This document shows, piece by piece, positions 1 to 7,070 of a stretch of 13,826 nt of DNA. Under the pieces are notes generated by a model, which was not told the origin of the DNA, made no database searches, and saw only the letters and a list, made by a program, of their open reading frames with translations. This stretch comes from Glandiceps talaboti (taxonomy: Eukaryota; Hemichordata; Enteropneusta; Spengelidae): assembly GCF_964340395.1 (NCBI RefSeq), contig NC_135562.1, positions 21,993,892 to 22,007,717 on the forward strand, given 5' to 3'. How positions within the stretch are numbered: the first letter of the stretch is position 1; each line of letters starts with the position of its first letter. A program made the position numbers and the translations under genes.

Positions 1-311
1 GATGCTATTAAAGTCCTTTTCGAATATATTTACCCTGTGTAGTCAATCATTATAAATATGATAGTGCTAACCCGGGATCTTATAAAGTAGATGCAAGAGA
101 GTCGAGCAGTCCACACTGAGTCACGATAAAAAAATACCTGTCATGCGAATATTATATATGGGGGGGGGGGGGTCATCATGTTTTAGAATTAAGTGATAGG
201 GGGTCAGCCTGTTTTTGGTTTTACAGATGGGGGGGGGGTCAATGACTTTTTGTCGGCCCGATTTAAGAATCCACCGCCCCCCCCCCCAGGCTGGAGAAAC
301 TGACCGGTCCC
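1..311. repeat. Dispersed repeat, copy A (G-tract family)
   Basis: This stretch matches 12448-12741 almost end to end in the same orientation. Shared landmarks in order are GAATATATTTACCCTGTGT, GATCTTATAAAGTAGAT, ATACCTGTC, TTTTAGAATTAAGTGAT, CAGCCTGTTTTTGGTTTTAC, GACTTTTTGTCGG, GATTTAAGAATCCAC and AACTGACCGG. The copies differ mainly in homopolymer length: here the G runs are 13 (160-172), 5 (199-203) and 10 (229-238), with an 11-base C run at 277-287. No coding frame, terminal inverted repeat or tail is visible, so the class is unknown. It may start before the window. The 29-bp minisatellite begins directly after its last shared base. Confidence 0.85.
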
Positions 312-658
312 TTAGAGTGATAGTAATGGAGGGGACACATTTAGAGTGATAGCAATGGAGGGGACACCTTTACAATGATAGCAAGGGAGGGGACACCTTT
401 AGAGTGATAGCAATAGAGGGGACACCTTTAGAGTGATAGCTATGGAGGGGACACCTCTAGAGTGATAGCAATGGAGGGGACACCTCTAGAGTGATAGCAA
501 TGGAGGGGACACCTTTACAATGATAGCAAGGGAGGGGACACCTTTAGAGTGATAGCAATAGAGGGGACACCTTTAGAGTGATAGCAAGGGAGGGGACACC
601 TCTAGAGTGATAGCAATGGAGGGGACACCTCTAGAGTGATAGAAAGGGAGGGGACATC
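312..658. repeat. 29-bp minisatellite, subfamily I (12 units)
   Basis: Twelve tandem units, the first of 28 bp and the rest of 29 bp. Each has the core GAGTGATAGCAATGG followed by AGGGGACACC. Variant units carry TTTACAAT, TCTAGAG, AAGGG or GCTATGG. The order of variants repeats as a five-unit block (369-513 and 514-658). A 29-bp period is not a multiple of three and the unit contains TGA and TAG, so it does not encode a protein repeat. The core is clearly homologous to subfamily II at 688-4141. Confidence 0.95.
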
Positions 659-687
659 TTTAGAGTGATATCAATAAAAGGGAGATC
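659..687. repeat. Hybrid boundary unit of the minisatellite
   Basis: This single 29-bp unit starts like subfamily I (TTTAGAGTGAT) and ends like subfamily II (AAAAGGGAGATC). It sits exactly between the two blocks and is the only unit combining both. The simplest reading is a transition unit left when subfamily II arose from subfamily I, or a recombination junction. Confidence 0.8.
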
Positions 688-3600
688 ATGAGAGTTATAG
701 CAATAGAAGTGAGACCATGAGAGTTATAGCAATAGAAGGGAGATCATGATAGTTATAGCAATGGAAGGGAGACCGTGAGAGTTATAGCAATAGAAGGGAG
801 ACCGTGAGAGTTATAGCAATAGAAGGGAGACCGTGAGAGTTATAGCAATAGAAGGGAGACCGTGAGAGTTATAGCAATGGAAGGGAGACCGTGAGAGTTA
901 TAGCAATGGAAGGGAGACCGTGAGAGTTATAGCAATGGAAGGGAGGCCATGAAAGTTATAGCAATGGAAGGGAGGCCATGAGAGTCATAGCAATAGAAGG
1001 GAGACCATGATAGTTATAGCAATAGAAGGGAGACCGTGAGAGTCATAGCAATAGAAGGGAGACCGTGAGAGTCATAGCAATAGAAGGGAGACCATGATAG
1101 TTATAGCAATGGAAGGGAGACCGTGAGAGTTATAGCAATGGAAGGGAGACCGTGAGAGTTATAGCAATAGAAGGGAGACCGTGAGAGTTATAGCAATAGA
1201 AGGGAGACCGTGAGAGTTATAGCAATAGAAGGGAGACCATGATAGTTATAGCAATGGAAGGGAGACCGTGAGAGTTATAGCAATAGAAGGGAGACAATGA
1301 GAGTTATAGCAATAGAAGGGAGACCGTGAGAGTTATAGCAATAGAAGGGAGACCGTGAGAGTTATGGCAATAGAAGGGAGACCGTGAGAGTTATAGCAAT
1401 AGAAGGGAGACCATGATAGTTATAGCAATGGAAGGGAGACCGTGAGAGTTATAGCAATGGAAGGGAGGCCATGAGAGTCATAGCAATAGAAGGGAGACCG
1501 TGAGAGTTATAGCAATAGAAGGGAGACCGTGAGAGTTATAGCAATAGAAGGGAGACCGTGAGAGTTATAGCAATAGAAGGGAGACCGTGAGAGTTATAGC
1601 AATAGAAGGGAGACCGTGAGAGTTATAGCAATAGAAGGGAGACAATGAGAGTTATAGCAATAGAAGGGAGACCGTGAGAGTTATAGCAATGGCAGGGAGA
1701 CCTTGAGAGTTATAGGAATGGAAGGGAGGCCATGTGAGAGTTGTAGCAATAGAAGGGAGGCCGTGAGAGTTATAGCAATAGAAGGGAGACCGTGAGAGTT
1801 ATAGCAATGGGAGAGAGACCGTGAGAGTTATAGCAATGGAAGGGAGACCGTAGGGTTACAGCAATGGAAGGGAGACCATGAGAGTTATAGCAATGGGAGA
1901 GAGACCGTGAGAGTTATAGCAATAGAAGGGAGACCATGAGAGTTATAGCAATAGAAGGGAGACCGTGAGAGTTATAGCAATGGGAGAGAGACCGTGAGAG
2001 TTATAGCAATAGAAGGGAGACCGTGAGAGTTATAGCAATAGAAGGGAGACCGTGAGAGTTATAGCAATAGAAGGGAGACCGTGAGAGTTATAGCAATGGA
2101 AGGGCGACCATGAGAGTTATAGCAATGGGAGGGAGACCGTGAGAGTTATAGCATTGGAATGGAGACCATTAGAGTTTTAGCAATGGAAGGGAGGCCATGT
2201 GAGAGTTATAGCAACAGAAGGGAGACTGAGAGTTATAGCAATAGAAGGGAGACCGTGAGAGTTATAGCAATGGAAGGGAGACCGTGAGAGTTATAGCAAT
2301 AGAAGGGAGACCATGATAGTTATAGCAATAGAAGGGAGACCGTGAGAGTTATAGCAATGGAAGGGAGACCATGATAGTTATAGCAATAGAAGGGAGACCG
2401 TGAGAGTTATAGCAATAGAAGGGAGACCGTGAGAGTTATAGCAATAGAAGGGAGGCCATGTGAGAGTTATAGCAATAGAAGGGAGACCGTGAGAGTTATA
2501 GCAATGGAAGGGAGGCCATGTGAGAGTTATAGCAATAGAAGGGAGACCGTGAGAGTTATAGCAATAGAAGGGAGACCATGATAGTTATAGCAATGGAAGG
2601 GAGACCGTGAGAGTTATAGCAATGGAAGGGAGACCGTGAGAGTTATAGCAATGGAAGGGAGACCGTGAGAGTTATGGCAATAGAAGGGAGACCGTGAGAG
2701 TTATGGCAATAGAAGGGAGACCGTGAGAGTTATAGCAATAGCAATGGAAGGGAGACCGTGAGAGTTATAGCAATAGAAGGGAGACCGTGAGAGTTATAGC
2801 AATGGAAGGGAGACCGTGAGAGTTATGGCAATAGAAGGGAGACCGTGAGAGTTATAGCAATGGAAGGGAGACCGTGAGAGTTATAACAATAGAAGGGAGA
2901 CCATGATAGTTATAGCAATGGGAGAGAGACCGTGAGAGTTATAGCAATGGAAAGGAGATCATGATAGTTATAGCAATAGAAGGGAGACCGTGAGAGTTAT
3001 AGCAATGGAAGGGAGACCGTGAGAGTTATAGCAATGGAAGGGAGACTGAGAGTTATAGCAATAGAAGGGAGACCGTGAGAGTTATAGCAATAGAAGGGAG
3101 ACCGTGAGAGTTATAGCAATGGAAGGGAGACCGTGAGAGTTATAGCAATAGAAGGGAGACCGTGAGAGTTATAGCAATAGAAGGGAGACCGTGAGAGTTA
3201 TAGCAATAGAAGGGAGACTGAGAGTTATAGCAATAGAAGGGAGACCGTGAGAGTTATGGCAATAGAAGGGAGACCGTGAGAGTTATGGCAATAGAAGGGA
3301 GACCGTGAGAGTTATAGCAATAGAAGGGAGACCGTGAGAGTTATGGCAATAGAAGGGAGACCGTGAGAGTTATGGCAATAGAAGGGAGACCGTGAGAGTT
3401 ATAGCAATAGAAGGGAGACCGTGAGAGTTATAGCAATAGAAGGGAGACCGTGAGAGTTATAGCAATAGAAGGGAGACCGTGAGAGTTATAGCAATGGAAG
3501 GGAGACTGAGAGTTATAGCAATAGAAGGGAGACCGTGAGAGTTATAGCAATAGAAGGGAGACCGTGAGAGTTATAGCAATAGAAGGGAGACCGTGAGAGT

Positions 3601-4141
3601 TATGGCAATAGAAGGGAGACTGAGAGTTATAGCAATAGAAGGGAGACCGTGAGAGTTATAGCAATAGAAGGGAGACCTTGAGAGTTATAGCAATGGAAGG
3701 GAGACTGAGAGTTATAGCAATAGAAGGGAGACCGTGAGAGTTATGGCAATAGAAGGGAGACCGTGAGAGTTATAGCAATGGAAGGGAGACTGAGAGTTAT
3801 AGCAATAGAAGGGAGACCGTGAGAGTTACGGCAATAGAAGGGAGACCGTGAGAGTTATAGCAATGGAAGGGAGACTGAGAGTTATAGCAATAGAAGGGAG
3901 ACCGTGAGAGTTATAGCAATAGAAGGGAGACCGTGAGAGTTATAGCAATAGAAGGGAGACCGTGAGAGTTATAGCAATAGAAGGGAGACCGTGAGAGTTA
4001 TAGCAATAGAAGGGAGACCGTGAGAGTTATAGCAATGGAAGGGAAACCGTGGAAGTTATAGCAATAGAAGGGAGTTCATGAGAGTACTAGTGATAGCAAT
4101 GGAAGGGAAACCGTGACGGTGATAACAATGGAAGGGAGACT
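688..4141. repeat. 29-bp minisatellite, subfamily II (about 119 units)
   Basis: A 3.45-kb tandem array with core GAGAGTTATAGCAAT followed by AGAAGGGAGACC. Common variants are AGAAGG versus GGAAGG, TATAGC versus TATGGC, and CCGTGAG versus CCATGATAG. Some units have other lengths: 27 bp (GACTGAGAG; near 2221, 3041, 3211, 3501, 3611, 3701, 3781 and 3871) or 31 bp (GGCCATGTGAGAG), and one has a 6-bp AATAGC insertion near 2734. Central units are very uniform, while the last three (about 4030-4141) are diverged and partly resemble subfamily I (AGTGATAGCAATGG). The plus strand is about 70% purine. There is no open frame through the array. It lies on the side expected to be the downstream intron of the TRPC gene read on the minus strand. 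Confidence 0.97.
3610..3864. repeat. 85-bp higher-order repeat inside the minisatellite
   Basis: Three consecutive copies of a three-unit block (27+29+29 bp) start at 3610, 3695 and 3780, exactly 85 bp apart; a fourth begins at 3865. Each starts with the shortened unit GACTGAGAG. Copies two and three also share TATGGC or TACGGC in the middle unit and GGAAGG at the start of the block. Confidence 0.85.
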
Positions 4142-4618
4142 AGCTTTTGAATGTGTAAGAACACAAGGTGTCTGATAGGATTACAGTATCATAGTCGTCC
4201 CTGGGAAAATGTTATCGGTGAATTGTACATTCTTCACACATAAAGTGTTCTCATGTTCCATTATGGTTATCGCCTATTGAAATGACGTCATTGAGCATTA
4301 CCGTCGAAGTGATGGGTTGAATAAAATCGAATATGCGGTGTCCAATGTGGTTTGTCAACATATCCTTATCTTGATAAATATTGACCCGAGTCAGAGAACT
4401 GAGTGATGTGGTAAACCAATGTACTTTGTTAGCAGGCTGGTAATGACAACAACTTGTAATTACTACAGAATTTATGTCGTAAACGTAGAGTGTGTTGATG
4501 AAAGTAGAATAGAGAAGTAAGAGGCAAGGAGGCATTCCAATTATTGTCAACATCTGACTGTCAATACTGAAACCATTTACAGCAATCCTTCCATGCTAAC
4601 AGTGATAACACGTCACAG
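4142..4618. other. Unassigned unique-looking sequence
   Basis: No recognisable gene, RNA or repeat was found here. A minus-strand open stretch of about 100 codons (4251-4553) resembles no family I know and has no supporting splice or promoter context. It contains a perfect CRE palindrome TGACGTCA at 4283-4290. I looked here for the next TRPC exon (the sequence that follows the VKK/NQKK position in the family) and did not find it. Confidence 0.5.
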
Positions 4619-4839
4619 CCATCCAACCATCCGTCAATCAAGTCAGTCAGCCAGCCAGCAAGACAGACAAACAAACAAACAAACAAACAAACATACATAC
4701 ATACATACATACATACATACATACATACATACATACATACATACATACATACATACAAACACATACACATCACATATACAATACAATACAATACAATACA
4801 ATGCAAGCACGTACGCACACATACATACATACATACATA
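4619..4839. repeat. Compound tetranucleotide microsatellite
   Basis: An ordered series of short tandem tracts: CCAT-like, CAGT/CAGC, AGAC, (AAAC) to about 4690, (ATAC) about 4691-4757, a pentanucleotide (ATACA) tract about 4778-4802, and a short (ACAT) tract about 4819-4839. The successive tetranucleotides differ by single bases and mostly keep a 4-bp register. All overlapping open frames (His-Thr-Tyr-Ile or Cys-Met-Tyr-Val repeats) are by-products of a stop-free tetranucleotide. Confidence 0.95.
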
Positions 4840-5298
4840 ACAGAACAACATACAGAACAACATGAATTGGAAGTTAATGCTGGTTCATTTCCATGCGATC
4901 GTACTCGATGTGGTACATGTCGTTTCATTATTAATACTAATCATGTTTTTGGCCCTAAGAACAGTGTGGCTGTTACAAGTAGATTTAATTGTATTAGTAC
5001 TAACGTGGTGTATTGCATTACATGCCAGAAATGTGGTTTTTTATATATAGGTTCAACTGTACGCCGTCTTGGTGATCGTTTCGTAGTACATCTCCGTCTG
5101 ACCAGACAAAAGAATCGTAACTATCCCTTATCTATGCATTTTATTACCAACGATCACAGTGTATCAGATATGTCTATTTCAGGAATTTGTAAGGTTTCTG
5201 GTGATGAGAAACTATTGAGGTTGAAGGAAATAGTTTTCCGTCTCGGAGCACTGAAACCCCTTGGAATTAATAAATTATTGACGTCATTCCCAGTCTAA
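4801..5298 (+). CDS. 5'-truncated Penelope-like element ORF: GIY-YIG endonuclease C-terminus
   Basis: Penelope-like elements encode a reverse transcriptase followed by a Cys-rich linker and a GIY-YIG endonuclease that nicks the target for integration. Only the C-terminal part is present. Frame residues 1-21 are read from microsatellite DNA, so the in-frame ATG at 4801 is probably accidental; real homology starts near residue 22 (4864). Visible features are the linker motif CDRTRCGTC (32-40), VVYCITC as the GIY-equivalent strand (69-75), FLYIG (80-84), the helix with RRLGDRF (88-94) and H97, and a C-terminal E143 in KEIVFRLGALKPLGINK, the position of the usual catalytic Glu. The frame ends in a stop at 5296-5298. 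No reverse transcriptase is found upstream, so this copy cannot move by itself. The endonuclease frame itself is intact, suggesting a fairly young insertion. Confidence 0.85.
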   Translation: MQARTHTYIHTYITEQHTEQHELEVNAGSFPCDRTRCGTCRFIINTNHVFGPKNSVAVTSRFNCISTNVVYCITCQKCGFLYIGSTVRRLGDRFVVHLRLTRQKNRNYPLSMHFITNDHSVSDMSISGICKVSGDEKLLRLKEIVFRLGALKPLGINKLLTSFPV

Positions 5299-5540
5299 TC
5301 ACGCGTATTTTATATTTTAGGCGTGTTTTATTAGGTTCTATTTGGTGCGTGCGAATATTAGAAGTTTTCACGCGTATAACCGTTAATCACGCGCGGTTGT
5401 CGTTCTATTCCATAACTTTCAGATATATTCAGGTGTTTACCTAACATGCCTTGCCTATAAATACCTTGAAAAAGAATTTTTATTCGAAACGTCGGATTGC
5501 ATTCATTTACTGTCTCACAAGTTACTTTTGCATTTCTTTC

Positions 5541-5542
<2 letters not shown>
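4864..5542 (+). mobile_element. Truncated Penelope-like retroelement insertion
   Basis: The unit comprises the partial ORF, about 165 bp of 3' non-coding sequence with several CACGCG motifs (near 5299, 5367 and 5387), the hairpin motif at 5465-5495, and a short tail to 5542. Both flanks are (ACAT)n-type microsatellite, so the copy lies within one. Directly before 4864 is a perfect 12-bp tandem duplication ACAGAACAACAT (4840-4851, 4852-4863). 5' truncation is normal for target-primed retroelements. The 3' boundary is inferred from where the microsatellite starts. Confidence 0.75.
5465..5495 (+). other. PLE 3' hairpin motif, degenerate hammerhead-like copy
   Basis: Reads CTTGAAAAAG, then a GAAT/ATTC stem (5474-5477 with 5482-5485) around a TTTT loop, then CGAAACGTCGG. 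It aligns with the better-preserved motif at 8494-8530. PLEs are known to carry hammerhead-ribozyme-like motifs near their ends. Here the first core strand departs from CUGANGA and the stem is short, so activity is unlikely. Confidence 0.6.
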
Positions 5543-5572
<30 letters not shown>

Positions 5573-5882
5573 CATACATCCACACATACATACATACATA
5601 CATACATACATACATACATACATGCATGCATGCATGCACGCACGCACCCACACAGCCACCCACCCACCCACCCATCCATGTATGCATGCATGCATGCATG
5701 CACGCACGCACCCACCCACCCACCCACCCACGCACGCACGCACCCATCCATCCATCTATCCATGCATACATACATACATACATACATACATACATACATA
5801 CATACATACATACGTACGTGCATACGTACATACGTACATACATACATACATACATACATACTTAAATACATACATACATACA

Positions 5883-5913
<31 letters not shown>

Positions 5914-5925
5914 GTACATACATAC
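5543..5925. repeat. Large compound (ACAT)n microsatellite
   Basis: The outer parts are (ACAT)n (about 5543-5613 and 5763-5925). The inside is a twice-repeated series GCAT, GCAC, CCAC, CCAT (about 5614-5680 and 5685-5760). Interruptions include ACGT steps near 5811-5840, CTTAA near 5861 and TATGTACATA at 5911-5920. On the minus strand it reads GTAT repeats and begins exactly at the TRPC exon end, so it forms the start of that intron. Six-frame openness follows from the repeat units. Confidence 0.97.
5920..5925 (-). other. TRPC 5' splice site GTATGT
   Basis: On the minus strand the exon ends CAG AAG AAG (5934-5926) and continues GTATGT. GTATGT is a good 5' splice site and phase 0 fits the family, where coding continues after a Lys-Lys at this position. 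The same six bases open the GTAT microsatellite. A second GTATGT begins 4 bp further in, at 5921. Confidence 0.8.
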
Positions 5926-6417
5926 CTTCTTCTGGTTGTAACGTATAGCTTTCTTTACTTTGAGTGGTTCATGGAAATCCGCCGTCAAAGCCCATTCGTC
6001 TGGATTATGATTGAGGACGGTGATTTGTTCCTGTGTATTTCTTACGTGTCCTAATAAATCTGCAGCAAATTGGGCGCATTGGTCAGCCAACTGTTCGTAC
6101 TGAAATCTGAACTCATAATCCCTAACACTGAGTTGTTGCAGCTTCCAGCTCAGTTGGAAGGCCGTTTGAATAGGATCTTCACTTGTCAATGAAATATACG
6201 CCTGACAAGCCAGAGCCCTGTACACGTTTATAGTACCCACGGAGTGTTCAAGTGTGAATTCCTCGGTCTGAAAGTGGTAGTATTCCGGTTGCTCTATTCT
6301 GGCTCCGAGATCAAGTAGGATTTTTAAGATGTCATAGCTGTTGTGATGGGCAGCAAGAACTACAGGAGTTATATCGGCATGGAAGTCTCCATTCAACGCT
6401 CGGCAATATAATCCACT
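5926..6417 (-). CDS. Exon of a TRPC-family cation channel (N-terminal ankyrin / TRP_2 region)
   Basis: TRPC channels are tetrameric plasma-membrane Ca2+-permeable cation channels gated downstream of phospholipase C. The 164-residue exon product contains the last ankyrin-type repeat, ADITPVVLAAHHNSYDILKILL (14-35), followed by GARIEQP. Next comes the TRP-specific segment with INVYRALA (63-70), ISLTSEDPIQTAFQLSW (75-91), helices up to about 135, and the linker end LKVKKAIRYNQKK (152-164). The order and wording match TRPC/TRP-gamma. The transmembrane part, pore and TRP box lie in later exons outside the window. The acceptor is TTTTGTAG at 6418 behind a pyrimidine-rich tract (TCCTTCATCCTTCATTTTG); AG at 6417-6416 is a near alternative. 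Length 492 bp, 164 whole codons, phase 0 at both ends as drawn. The usual zinc-binding His-Cys-Cys-Cys motif is absent (see findings). The extreme N-terminal 8-13 residues are less certain. Confidence 0.88.
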
Positions 6418-6460
6418 CTACAAAATGAAGGATGAAGGATGTTTTCTGAGCATTGAGTAT
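6418..6460 (-). other. TRPC 3' splice site region
   Basis: Reading the minus strand from 6460 to 6418 gives ACTCAATG and CTCAG (possible branch region), then CATCCTTCATCCTTCATTTTGTAG. The stop codon TAG at 6420-6418, in frame with the exon, supports an intron boundary there. The exact branch point is not determined. Confidence 0.65.
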
Positions 6461-6890
6461 CTTTTTCATCACACATAACTACACTACTCGAAAATAATCA
6501 AAGAGTACATACAATATTTTTTCTGAGAAATTGGTGACAATATAGGAGAATTTTATTATTAATACAAACTTAATAACACATACAATAGTCATGGTTACAA
6601 ATATTTCAAATGATCAAAATTGTTTTCAAGCTCATGAGGTTTTGCCAGATGACAAGGTTGACATCCAACAAAAATAAATTATTGTATTAATAAGAATTAT
6701 AGATATTCATTTTATAGTTTGTATATGGAAAAGGGCAACACCCTGTCATATGTTGACATAACCTTTTAATGTAAAACATATATAACACAGTTGTGAAATA
6801 CTATACTGTATATATTTAAGGGAAACAATGCATCAGGAGAAATTGCTTTATTCTATTGTATTGCTGTATTTCCACTAATGTATGAATAAT
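6421..6890. other. AT-rich presumed intron, nothing recognised
   Basis: AT-rich sequence upstream of the exon on the gene strand. I see no open frame of note, no RNA gene and no clear repeat apart from GAAGGATGAAGGATG (6427-6441), whose complement forms the pyrimidine tract of the acceptor. Confidence 0.5.
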
Positions 6891-7070
6891 AAAGGTACAC
6901 TTACTTACACTAATATATAAAGGTACACTTACTTAAAGGTACACTTACTTACACTAATATATAACGGTACACTTACTTACACAAATAGTTAAAGGTGCAC
7001 TTACTTACAATAATAGATAAAGGTACACTTACTTAAAGGTACACTTACTACACTAATATATAAAGGTACA
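6891..7070. repeat. 28/16-bp minisatellite with ACTTAC motifs
   Basis: Unit starts are at 6891 (28 bp), 6919 (16), 6935 (28), 6963 (28), 6991 (28), 7019 (16), 7035 (27) and 7062 (partial). Every unit begins AAAGGTACACTTACTT or a one-base variant, and the long ones continue ACACTAATATAT. Short units are the long unit cut after ACTT, giving a long-short alternation. On the TRPC strand the units read GTAAGTAAGTGTACC, so GTAAGT occurs about eleven times. Confidence 0.93.

Noticed and set aside
688-4141. CRISPR-like array (29-bp repeating unit)
   Set aside because: Units are directly contiguous with no unique spacers; this is a minisatellite in eukaryotic sequence.
4251-4553. Minus-strand 100-codon open frame, considered as the next TRPC exon or a small membrane protein
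   Set aside because: It does not resemble the pre-S1/S1 region expected after the VKK position and has no convincing acceptor or family motif; the length is within chance for this composition.
4801-4863. ATG at 4801 as the true start of the endonuclease protein
   Set aside because: The first 21 codons are microsatellite and junction sequence; the element is 5'-truncated and its natural start lies in the missing reverse transcriptase part.
4561-4865. Open frames on both strands over the 4.6-4.9 kb tract
   Set aside because: Same artefact of ACAT/AAAC tetranucleotides.
5358-5948. Six overlapping open frames of Tyr-Ile-His-Thr or Cys-Met-Tyr-Val repeats on both strands
   Set aside because: Tetranucleotide repeats without stop codons are open in all frames; there is no conserved protein content apart from the TRPC exon part on the minus strand.
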